NCBI GenBank assembly: GCA_035513295.1
Contig: DATKCH010000011.1
Span: 31,029 to 95,028, forward strand
Source: DATHRK01 sp035513295
GTDB lineage: Bacteria > Gemmatimonadota > Gemmatimonadetes > Longimicrobiales > RSA9
Length of the DNA: 64,000 nucleotides
Direction: 5' to 3'
A model generated the notes under the pieces. The model was not told where the DNA came from. It saw only the letters and a program-made list of their open reading frames with translations, and made no database searches. Within the stretch, counting starts at the first letter, position 1; the number at the start of each line of letters is the position of its first letter. Of the stretch, positions 33,908 through 41,740 are shown one piece after another. Position numbers and translations under genes: made by a program.

Positions 33908-34783
33908 CTAGCGGCCGACGACTTCCCTCATGACGTCCGCGGACAGGGGGACGGGCCCGAGTCCTTCCACTTCCAGCTGCCCCGACAGCATTCCCGTGGC
34001 GCGGTAGCGAACGAGGCGACGCAGCCCCGCGTCCCATTCGGCCCGTCGCCGGATGGTCCCACGGAGCACCTGCGTCGATGGCTCATCCGTTTCCGCGCGC
34101 GACACCGCCTCGAGCTCGGTCTCGATCACCGACTCCAGGATGAGCACGGTACGGCCCGCGGCTTCGGCGCGTTCGGCGACGCGCGTACTTACGATGTGGG
34201 TCGCCGTCTGGCGCGTGCGGGCACCCTCATCCGTGGTCCGGAGGGTATCGACCCACTGCGCTCCGACGCCGGCCGGCGCGTCCGGCAGGGGCAGGAACAG
34301 CGTGCGCAGGAGATCCTCCGTTCCGACGACCGCGCGGAACGCGTCGCTCAGCGCCGGAAGCTCGATCGGCGTTACCCGGCCCCTCCTGTCGACCGTCGCC
34401 GTCCACTCGCCGTCGATGTCCGCCAGCGTCGCGTGCACCGCTCCCGTGGTGGGATTCACCAGCGACCCCTCGAACTCGGTCAGGGAAGCATCGACCAGGA
34501 GGCTGTCCGCGGCGGACCGGAAGCGCATCCGGACGAGCGCCGAGTACGCCGCCTGGGTCGTGAAGCGGACGCGCTCGCCGTCGGCCTCGATGCGCACGGA
34601 GTCGGTCACCTGGTAGGTCGCGCGCGACCCCAGCGGCAGGGTCTGGGCCAGCGTCGGAGCCGCCGCGGGGGCTGCCTGCGCCGGCTCTGGCGGCGGCGTG
34701 CAGGACGGAGCCGTGAGCGCGATCGCCGCGCCCAGGCCGGCCCAGCCGGGCGAGCGCGGAAACGCGGCGGGCCTTCGGGTCAT
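33908..34783 (-). CDS. Lipoprotein of unknown function
   Basis: About 291 residues. The signal ends in a lipobox-like LTAPSC (cysteine near 28), followed by a Pro/Ala-rich linker. The mature part is beta-rich with many Thr/Val/Arg strands (e.g. DGEWTATVDRRGRVTPIELP), a pattern seen in DUF6263/LolA-like barrel lipoproteins, but I cannot assign a family. ATG at 34804 is an alternative start. It is convergent with the permease gene (44 bp between stops). Confidence 0.66.
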   Translation of the reverse strand: MTRRPAAFPRSPGWAGLGAAIALTAPSCTPPPEPAQAAPAAAPTLAQTLPLGSRATYQVTDSVRIEADGERVRFTTQAAYSALVRMRFRSAADSLLVDASLTEFEGSLVNPTTGAVHATLADIDGEWTATVDRRGRVTPIELPALSDAFRAVVGTEDLLRTLFLPLPDAPAGVGAQWVDTLRTTDEGARTRQTATHIVSTRVAERAEAAGRTVLILESVIETELEAVSRAETDEPSTQVLRGTIRRRAEWDAGLRRLVRYRATGMLSGQLEVEGLGPVPLSADVMREVVGR

Positions 34784-35039
34784 CGAAGCTGAAGCGGTGG
34801 CCAAGGCGTAGTGTCATCCCGGTTCGCGGACGGTCGCCGCCGGGCGCGCGCGCGCCCTGGCGTCCCTCGGTGCCGGCGGCCAAACTGGCACCGCCGCCGA
34901 CCCGGCGCACGTGGACGGTGTATCTTGCACGCCGCCGTTCGGCGCCGCGTGGTTTCGCGTCCGGTGCGGCGACCTCGATCATGGCGACAGGAGATTTCAT
35001 GGTTGCCCCATGGCGACGACGGGCAGCGAATAGACCATC

Positions 35040-35855
35040 GTGAGGTCACGAAAGTCCCCCAAGGGCTCCGGCGCCCGTGCGTCCGGGTCGGCCGCCGAAG
35101 ACGCTCGCGGCGGCGTGGCCGGAAAGGGCCCGCGCAGGGTGGCCGGCGACGGCCGAGCCGCGAACGCCGCCGAACCGCGGTCGAGTTGGGCGGCGGAGTG
35201 GGGCAAGACGCTGATCATAGCCGTGCCCCTCTTTCTGCTCCTGCGGACGTTTCTCTTCCAGACGTTCGTCATCACCTCGGGGTCTATGGAGCGGACACTG
35301 CTCGTCGGCGATTTCCTCGCGATCAGCAAGGCCGCCTACGGAACGCGCGTACCCGGCACGGACCTCAGGACGCCCGGGTATTCGTCGCCGGCGCGCGACC
35401 ACATCTTGGTCTTTCGCCGCCACAATCCCGAACTGGACGTCGTGAAGCGCGTCGTGGGCGTGCCGGGCGACACGCTCCAGATGCGCGCCAAGGAGCTCTA
35501 CCGGAACGGTGAGCGCCTCGACGAGCCGTACGTACGGCACACCGATCCCACCGGGAATCCGCGCGACCCCGCGATGGACTGGCAACTGCCGCATCTGGTT
35601 TCCGGCCACCGGCCGGCCGACTTCCGGCCGACCCGCGACGACTGGGGGCCGGTCGTCGTTCCGGAGGGGCACCTCATGGTGCTCGGAGACAACCGCGATG
35701 ACAGCATCGACTCCCGGTACTGGGGCTTCCTGGACCAGCGTGAGCTGAAAGGGCGCGTGCTGTTCATCTACTACAGCTACGACCGGGAGGCGCTGGCGCC
35801 GTTCCCGCTCTTCACCGAGGCGCGCTGGGGCAGGATCTTCGACCGTGTCCGCTGA
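35040..35855 (+). CDS. lepB: Signal peptidase I
   Basis: A 271-residue signal peptidase I, which removes Sec and Tat signal peptides at the outer face of the inner membrane. A disordered N terminus (1-50) precedes one membrane helix (TLIIAVPLFLLLRTFLF). The catalytic Ser82 is in FVITSGSMERTL, the catalytic lysine in VVKRVVGVPGD, and the late box is GDNRDDSIDSRYWG. All catalytic boxes are intact. GTG at 35040 is the start. Its stop overlaps the PhzF GTG start at 35845, so the two genes are coupled. Confidence 0.95.
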   Translation: MRSRKSPKGSGARASGSAAEDARGGVAGKGPRRVAGDGRAANAAEPRSSWAAEWGKTLIIAVPLFLLLRTFLFQTFVITSGSMERTLLVGDFLAISKAAYGTRVPGTDLRTPGYSSPARDHILVFRRHNPELDVVKRVVGVPGDTLQMRAKELYRNGERLDEPYVRHTDPTGNPRDPAMDWQLPHLVSGHRPADFRPTRDDWGPVVVPEGHLMVLGDNRDDSIDSRYWGFLDQRELKGRVLFIYYSYDREALAPFPLFTEARWGRIFDRVR

Positions 35856-36696
35856 GGTCGCCGCGGAGGGGCCCGCCCGCGAACCGCGGGATCCTCCGCG
35901 GACCCTGGACATCGTGCAGGTGGACGCCTTCACGGAGCGGCCGTTCGCGGGGAACCCCGCGGCAATCTGCGTCCTGGACGCCTATCCGGATGACCGCTGG
36001 CTGCAAGCGGTCGCGCGCGAGATGAACCTCTCGGAGACGGCCTTCCTGCGCCGCCGCCGCGACGGCTGGGACCTACGCTGGTTCACGCCGGCCGCGGAGG
36101 TCGATCTGTGCGGGCACGCGACCCTCGCGGCGGCGCACGTGATTTTCCAGGATCGTCTGGACGACCTGCCCGAGCTGCGCTTCCACACGCTCAGCGGGGA
36201 GCTGGGAGCGCGGCGGGACGGAGAGTGGATCGCGCTGGACTTCCCGGCGGAGCCGGCGCGGGCCGGAGCGCCGGCCGAAGGGCTGCTGGAAGCCCTCGGC
36301 GTGCGCCCAGCCGAAGCGGTGTTCACGGGGCGTAACCGACTCGATGAACTCGTCGTCATCGAGGATCCCGCGCGGCTGCGCGAGCTGGCGCCGTCGATGA
36401 CCGGGCTCCGGAAGATCGGCATGCGCGGAGCGATCGTGTCGTCCCCTTCAGACGTCGGGGAGGCCGACTTCCTGTCGCGCTACTTCGCGCCCTCGTTCGG
36501 GGTGCCGGAGGATCCCGTCACCGGCTCGGCGCATTGCTGCCTGGGCCCGTACTGGTCGGAGCGGTTGGGCCGGCCGCGAGTGGTCGGGTACCAGGCCTCC
36601 GCGCGCGGTGGTACGGTGCGCGTCACGACGCGCGGCGATCGGGTCGAGCTCGGCGGGCGGGCCGTCACGGTGATGCGCGGCCGGCTGAGCACGTAG
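35845..36696 (+). CDS. PhzF family isomerase-like protein
   Basis: A 283-residue protein of the PhzF/diaminopimelate-epimerase fold. The N terminus VDAFTERPFAGNPAA and EMNLSETAFL carry the family's catalytic Glu (NLSET), followed by AEVDLCGHATLAAAHV in the first lobe and EDPVTGSAHCCLGPYW in the second. Family members include the phenazine enzyme PhzF, but no other phenazine genes are here, so the substrate is unknown. GTG 35845 overlaps the lepB stop by 11 bases. Confidence 0.93.
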   Translation: MSAEVAAEGPAREPRDPPRTLDIVQVDAFTERPFAGNPAAICVLDAYPDDRWLQAVAREMNLSETAFLRRRRDGWDLRWFTPAAEVDLCGHATLAAAHVIFQDRLDDLPELRFHTLSGELGARRDGEWIALDFPAEPARAGAPAEGLLEALGVRPAEAVFTGRNRLDELVVIEDPARLRELAPSMTGLRKIGMRGAIVSSPSDVGEADFLSRYFAPSFGVPEDPVTGSAHCCLGPYWSERLGRPRVVGYQASARGGTVRVTTRGDRVELGGRAVTVMRGRLST

Positions 36697-36937
36697 GGCC
36701 ACTTTTCGAACCCACCCACCTCGGGCGCTGCCGTAATGACAGCACCGGGGCCCGATCGCCGATGCGCCGGTCGAGGCGCCGCCTGGAAACGGCCGGAACC
36801 GCCCGACCCGCCGGGCTTTCCGCGCTTCCGCGTTCGCGCTGGCAAGCTACCTGCGAAACGAATGGCGATACACGCGACTCGAACATCACGTCCCGCCAGG
36901 ACGGCCGACCGCCCGGTGGGGCTTTAAAGGATACGAG
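36697..36937. other. Upstream region of lon
   Basis: A 241-bp gap. I found no HrcA (CIRCE) palindrome, no obvious sigma-32-type promoter and no hairpin. A weak ribosome-binding site (AAAGGATACGAG) ends immediately before the lon ATG. Heat-shock control of lon is therefore not evident from the sequence. Confidence 0.4.
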
Positions 36938-39739
36938 ATGGCCGAACGGATCACGCTTCCCGTGATACCGCTGCGAGACACGGTCGTGTTTCCCGGCGTC
37001 GCCGTGCCGATTTCGGCCGGGCGTCCGGGCACGGTCGCGGCGATCAAGAAGGTCCTGGATGGCGATCGCCGCCTCTTCGCGGTTTGCCAGAAGGAGAACC
37101 TGGACGATCCCCGCCCGGAGCTGCTCAACGAGATGGGCGTCGTCGTCCGTATCGTCCAGGCGCAGAAGATCCGCGGCGGCCTCCAGCTGATCATTCATGG
37201 GGAGGAGCGCGCGGTCGCGCTCGAATACCGCAAGGGCGACGACGACATGCTCGAGGCCGTCGTCCTCCCGGTCGAACAGGAAGGCCCGGTCGAACCCAGG
37301 GAGGCCGCGTTCCAGGCGCTGGACAGGGAGCTCAGGGAGCGCGCCGCGGAGCTGGGCCGGAGGCGGGGAATCCCTGCCGAGGCCCTCAAGCAACTGATCC
37401 AGGGCGTCGACGCGCCGGGGGAGTTCGCGGACATGGTCGCGTTCTACCTCGACATGCCCGCGACCCAGAAGCAGGAACTGCTTTCGATGCTGCACATCGA
37501 GGAGCGCATGCGGCGGGTCCTCTACGAGGTGGAGCGAGACCTGCTGCGCCTGGAGGCGCAGGAGGAGATCCAGGCGCAGGTGCAGGAGGAGCTGGGCGAA
37601 AAGCAGCGGGAAGTCGTCCTGCGCGAGCAGCTCAAGGCGATCCAGAAAGAGCTGGGGGATAGCGAAGGAGACGACGTCGCGGAGCTCCGGACCCGCATCG
37701 AAGGACTGGATCTCAGCGAGGCGGCGCGCCAGGAAGTGGAGCGCGAGCTGGGGCGGCTGGAACGCACCAGCCCGCAGTCGGCCGAGTACCAGGTGATCCG
37801 GACCTACCTGGAGTGGGTGACCGAGCTGCCCTGGAACGAGCGCACCGACGACGCGATCGACCTGCAGCGCTCCGAGCGCGTGCTGGAGGAGGACCACTAC
37901 GGGCTCGAGGGCGTGAAGGACCGGGTCCTGGAGTTCCTGGCGGTCCGCAAGCTCCAGATGGAGCGGGCGGAGCGGGAGGCCTTGGCGGAGGCCGGATCGG
38001 AGCCGAGCGCGGCGGCCGCGAGGGTGCCCGCCGGCAACGGGGGCGCCGAGCCGGGCGTCGACGCCGAAGGCGGACCCCCGGCCGGGCCGAAGGCGGGCGC
38101 CGAGACGGAAGCGGTCGCCGAGCCCGATGGCGTCGCCGAACCGGATGGCGTCGCCGAACCGGATGCTGGCGCCGAACCGGATGCTGGCGCCGAACCCGAG
38201 GCTGCCGCCGAACCCGATGCTTCTGCCGGCTCCGCTCCGACGAACGGCGCCGGGGCCACGGCGGACACGGAAGGCGCCGCGGCGGCCGGGACCGCGGCCG
38301 CGTCGGTCGACGAGGAGGGTGGCGGCGGCGAGAAGCACGACCCCTGCCGCGCCAAGGCGCGCGCGGTCGGCCGCGGCCCGATCCTTCTCTTCGTCGGACC
38401 TCCGGGCGTCGGCAAGACGTCGATCGCCCAGAGCATCGCGCGCGCGCTGAACCGGAAGTACGTGCGGATCGCGCTCGGCGGAGCCCGGGACGAAGCCGAC
38501 ATCCGCGGGCACCGGCGCACCTACGTCGGGGCCATGCCCGGGCGTATCATCCAGGGACTCAAGCAGGCCGGCACGAAGAACCCGGTCTTCCTGCTGGACG
38601 AGGTGGACAAGTTGGGCGTGAGCATGCAGGGCGATCCCGCGTCCGCGCTGCTCGAGGTCCTGGACCCGGCCCAGAACCACAACTTCGTCGACCACTATCT
38701 GGGGATCCCGTTCGACCTGTCGGAAGTGCTCTTCATCGCCACGGCTAACTACCGGGAGCGCATTCCGGCGCCGCTGCTGGACCGCATGGAAACGGTCGAA
38801 TTCTCGGGCTACACGGAGCGCGAGAAGCTCGAGATCGCCAGGCGCTACCTGCTGCCTCGCCAGCGCGACGAGAACGGCCTCGGCGAGGATCAGATCGCCG
38901 TCACGGACGACGCGGTGGGCCGCGTCATCAGCGAATACACCCGCGAGGCCGGGGTCAGGCAGCTCGAGCGAGAGCTGGGCAAGCTGGCGCGCAAGGCCGC
39001 GCGCCGGATCGCCGCCCACGAGGCCGAGCGCGTCGACATCGACGCGGAGGCGGTGCGCGACCTGCTGGGGCGAGCCCGGGTCCACCCCGAGCAGAAGGCC
39101 GCCGAGGACACCGTCGGCGTCGCGACCGGGATGTTCTACACGCCGATGGGCGGCGACATCCTGTTCGTCGAGGCGAGCCACAGCGACGGCAAGGAGCAGC
39201 TCATCCTCACCGGCCAGCTCGGCGACGTCATGAAGGAGTCCGCGCGCGCCGCGCTCACGTACGCGCGCACCAACCACGACCGGCTGGGGATCCCCGAGGA
39301 CAAGCTCAAGGACATCGAAATCCACGTCCACGTCCCGGCGGGCGCGGTCCCCAAGGACGGTCCCTCCGCCGGCGTCACGATGGCCACGGCGCTCGTCTCC
39401 TCGCTGTCGAACCGGCCGGTGCGGGCGGACCTCGCGATGACCGGGGAGATCACCCTGTCGGGCCGGGTCCTGCCGATCGGGGGCGTGAAGGAGAAGGTGC
39501 TGGGAGCTTACCGCGCCGGGATCAGGGAGGTGATCATCCCGGGGCGCAACGAGGCGGATCTCCTCGAGGACGTCCCGCGCATGGTGCTTGACGAGATGAC
39601 CGTCCACCTGGCGGAGGACCTGGGCGAAGTGCTCCAGATCGCGCTGCGTGCGGACGGCATCGCGCGGCCCGAGCTACCCGGCGTGCCGCCCATTGCGGCG
39701 GCCGCCGCGGAGGAGCGCCCGGCTGGCGCGGGGGTGTAG
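36938..39739 (+). CDS. lon: Lon protease with large inserted Ala/Glu/Pro-rich segment
   Basis: A 933-residue ATP-dependent protease, larger than usual (about 780-820). The N domain (TLPVIPLRDTVVFPG) is about 1-200, followed by a helical domain to about 340. The AAA domain has Walker A GPPGVGKT (487-494) and FLLDEVDKLG (Walker B). The protease domain carries the catalytic Ser in PKDGPSAGVTMATAL and the Lys in PIGGVKEKVLGAYRAGI. Between LEFLAVRKLQ (about 340) and GRGPILLFVG (about 479) there is an extra segment of roughly 130 residues rich in Ala, Glu, Pro, Gly and Asp, where other Lon proteins have only a few residues. It contains hexapeptide repeats encoded by an 18-bp tandem repeat. All catalytic residues are intact. 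Confidence 0.95.
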   Translation: MAERITLPVIPLRDTVVFPGVAVPISAGRPGTVAAIKKVLDGDRRLFAVCQKENLDDPRPELLNEMGVVVRIVQAQKIRGGLQLIIHGEERAVALEYRKGDDDMLEAVVLPVEQEGPVEPREAAFQALDRELRERAAELGRRRGIPAEALKQLIQGVDAPGEFADMVAFYLDMPATQKQELLSMLHIEERMRRVLYEVERDLLRLEAQEEIQAQVQEELGEKQREVVLREQLKAIQKELGDSEGDDVAELRTRIEGLDLSEAARQEVERELGRLERTSPQSAEYQVIRTYLEWVTELPWNERTDDAIDLQRSERVLEEDHYGLEGVKDRVLEFLAVRKLQMERAEREALAEAGSEPSAAAARVPAGNGGAEPGVDAEGGPPAGPKAGAETEAVAEPDGVAEPDGVAEPDAGAEPDAGAEPEAAAEPDASAGSAPTNGAGATADTEGAAAAGTAAASVDEEGGGGEKHDPCRAKARAVGRGPILLFVGPPGVGKTSIAQSIARALNRKYVRIALGGARDEADIRGHRRTYVGAMPGRIIQGLKQAGTKNPVFLLDEVDKLGVSMQGDPASALLEVLDPAQNHNFVDHYLGIPFDLSEVLFIATANYRERIPAPLLDRMETVEFSGYTEREKLEIARRYLLPRQRDENGLGEDQIAVTDDAVGRVISEYTREAGVRQLERELGKLARKAARRIAAHEAERVDIDAEAVRDLLGRARVHPEQKAAEDTVGVATGMFYTPMGGDILFVEASHSDGKEQLILTGQLGDVMKESARAALTYARTNHDRLGIPEDKLKDIEIHVHVPAGAVPKDGPSAGVTMATALVSSLSNRPVRADLAMTGEITLSGRVLPIGGVKEKVLGAYRAGIREVIIPGRNEADLLEDVPRMVLDEMTVHLAEDLGEVLQIALRADGIARPELPGVPPIAAAAAEERPAGAGV
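38115..38220 (+). repeat. 18-bp tandem repeats inside lon
   Basis: Within lon, units of 18 bp (gatggcgtcgccgaaccg and gatgctggcgccgaaccg types) occur in tandem, with the core gccgaaccggat repeated. They encode AEPDGV/AEPDAG hexapeptides. Two adjacent copies of each version are near-identical, which suggests recent slippage and possible length variation between strains. Confidence 0.75.
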
Positions 39740-39798
39740 CGGGCGCGCCACCGCGCGGCCGAAGCCGCCCGGGTCGCGACCCGGGAGTTCCGGATGTC

Positions 39799-39825
39799 GG
39801 GGCGAGCCGGCCACCGGCTCGCCCC
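39799..39825 (+). terminator. Hairpin downstream of lon
   Basis: A perfect 12-bp stem (ggggcgagccgg, 39799-39810, pairing with 39814-39825) with a 3-base loop, 60 bp past the lon stop. It is followed by ttcgcgc, not a clear T-tract. A probable rho-independent-like terminator for lon. Confidence 0.55.
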
Positions 39826-39995
39826 TTCGCGCATTCGGCGCTTGACGCGAGCGCGACGTTGACGCCGCGTTCCTACGTAGGTCTGCGCCACCGGCTACGT
39901 CCTCGTCCACGACCTTCTGCGCGGCCCGGCAAGCCACTCTCGTACCGCGACGGGCCGCAGGGGCGGCCCGCGTCCCTCCCGACAAGGAGCGGGAT

Positions 39996-40550
39996 ATGGC
40001 CAAGCGTCTCATCGTCCTTGCGCTCTCACTCGCGGTCGCACTGCCTGCAGCGCCGGCCCGGGCCCAGTCGGCGGAGATCGGATTTCTGTCCGGCCTGAGC
40101 GTCTTCACGGCCGAGGGCCGTGACGCCCTGACGACCTTCAGCGCTCCCGGAAACGGGTTCGTTCTGCCGACGGGAGGGCTGTACGCGACGTTGTTCCCCA
40201 CTCCCAACCTCGCGGTGGAGCCGCAGGTGGGCTTCCTCGTGCTCGCCAGCGGCGGCGCCACGGAATGGCTGGGCAGCTTCGGCGGCCAGGTCGCCTATCA
40301 CACCCGAGGCGGGGCCGAGAGCTCCCCGTATTTCGGCGGAAACGCCTCCTGGGTCCGCGACGTGGACGAGGACAACAACTTCACGCTCGGCGGCGTGGTC
40401 GGATACCGGTTCCTCGCGCCGCCCGGGCTCGGGGTGCGGGTGGAGGCCGGCTACCGGCGCTGGTTTACGCAGGGCGACGACGGCTTCGATCCGGTCGACT
40501 TCAACCAGTTCGCCGTGAGCGTCGGAATCGGCGGGCTGGTGGGCGGCTGA
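39996..40550 (+). CDS. Small outer-membrane beta-barrel-like protein
   Basis: A 184-residue exported protein. The signal peptide is LIVLALSLAVALPAAPARAQ. The mature chain shows alternating hydrophobic beta strands (FVLPTGGLYATLFP, LAVEPQVGFLVLASGG, LGVRVEAGYRRWFTQG) and a closing strand FAVSVGIGGLVGG, consistent with an 8-stranded OmpA/W-type barrel. Family not identified. A GGAGC-like site lies before ATG 39996. Stand-alone plus-strand gene. Confidence 0.72.
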   Translation: MAKRLIVLALSLAVALPAAPARAQSAEIGFLSGLSVFTAEGRDALTTFSAPGNGFVLPTGGLYATLFPTPNLAVEPQVGFLVLASGGATEWLGSFGGQVAYHTRGGAESSPYFGGNASWVRDVDEDNNFTLGGVVGYRFLAPPGLGVRVEAGYRRWFTQGDDGFDPVDFNQFAVSVGIGGLVGG

Positions 40551-40610
40551 GCGGCCCCTCCCCGGGGGCCTCGGTGCCGGCGGGATTCCGGTTTCGCATT
40601 AAGATTCGGC

Positions 40611-41648
40611 ATGATGCCGACAGCAAGCGAGCTCGATATGACCTCGGCGCGCGATGGCGCGCCCGAGCCGGGGTCCCGCATGGCGAATGATTCCCGGCCG
40701 TCCGAAGCGGCCAGCCGGTACCCCCCGACGGATGGGCACCCGCCAGCGCCCGTGGTCTGGTCCCCTCGCTACGAGGTGGACATCGGCCCGCACGTCTTCC
40801 CTACGGCCAAGTACCGCCTCGTCCGTGAGGAGCTCCTTGCGCGGGGCCGGTTCGGCCCGGGGGACTTCGTGGAGCCGGCCCCGGCCTCTTGGGAGGAGGT
40901 CGCGCGGGTCCATTCGGCGGAGTACATCGCGAAGATCCGGGCCGGATCCTTCACGGCGCTGGAGGCCCTCACGCTAGAGCTGCCCTTCTCCGCGGCGTTG
41001 CGGGAGGCGTCGCTGCTGTGCGCCGGCGGGACCCTGCTGGCATCTCGGACGGCCCTCCGGGCCGGCGCGTGCGCGCACCTCGGAGGCGGTTTCCACCACG
41101 CGTTCGCCGGCCACGGCGAGGGCTTCTGCCTCGTCAACGACGTCGCGGTGGCCGCCGCCGGCGTCCTCGCCGAGGGGTTGGCGGAGCGGGTGTCCGTCAT
41201 CGACCTGGACGTGCACCACGGCAACGGCACCGCGGCGATCTTCGCCTCCGAGCCCCGCGTCTTGACGTTCTCGATGCACCAGGAGCGCAACTACCCCGCG
41301 CTCAAGCCGCCGTCCGACCTGGACGTGGGGCTCGCCAACGGCGTCGGCGACGCGGCGTACCTGGACCTGCTGAAGCGGAGCCTCGGCCCGGTGGTCGACG
41401 GGCACCGTCCGTCCCTCGCGCTGTACCTCGCCGGCGCCGACCCGTACCGGGAGGACCAGCTCGGGGGCCTCGCGCTCACACGCGCGGGGCTGCTCGAGCG
41501 CGACCGGCTCGTGCTGGAGCGCTGCCGTGCGGCGGGAGTCGCGGTCGCGGTCGTCCTGGCGGGCGGGTACGCGCGCGACACCCGGGACACCGTCGCGATC
41601 CACACGGCGACCGTCGAGGCGACGCTGGACGCCGCGAGCCGCGCCTGA
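40611..41648 (+). CDS. Histone-deacetylase-superfamily (arginase fold) amidohydrolase
   Basis: A 345-residue zinc hydrolase of the HDAC / acetoin-utilisation / acetylpolyamine amidohydrolase family. The catalytic core is HLGGGFHHAFAGHGEGFCL with the paired histidines, then VSVIDLDVHHGNGTAAI with the metal-binding Asp and His, and YLAGADPYREDQLG with the second Asp. A disordered N terminus (about 1-45) precedes it; an in-frame ATG later in that stretch is possible. Substrate in bacteria is uncertain (acetylated polyamines or proteins). Confidence 0.92.
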   Translation: MMPTASELDMTSARDGAPEPGSRMANDSRPSEAASRYPPTDGHPPAPVVWSPRYEVDIGPHVFPTAKYRLVREELLARGRFGPGDFVEPAPASWEEVARVHSAEYIAKIRAGSFTALEALTLELPFSAALREASLLCAGGTLLASRTALRAGACAHLGGGFHHAFAGHGEGFCLVNDVAVAAAGVLAEGLAERVSVIDLDVHHGNGTAAIFASEPRVLTFSMHQERNYPALKPPSDLDVGLANGVGDAAYLDLLKRSLGPVVDGHRPSLALYLAGADPYREDQLGGLALTRAGLLERDRLVLERCRAAGVAVAVVLAGGYARDTRDTVAIHTATVEATLDAASRA

Positions 41649-41740
41649 AGGGACGGGGACGCCGCTGGCGATTCCGCGCGTGGCCGACGAGGTTGGTGCC
41701 GTCACCCGACGGTGACGATGGCGCCAGATACGGAGTGACC

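Noticed and set aside
35845..36696. A phenazine biosynthesis gene
   Set aside because: PhzF-family proteins are widespread and no other phz gene is nearby, so the pathway name should not be transferred.
36665..39607. A 980-codon minus-strand reading frame opposite lon
   Set aside because: It is the shadow of lon in the third-position-GC-rich antisense frame: His/Arg/Gly-rich, no domain, and lon is unmistakable on the plus strand.
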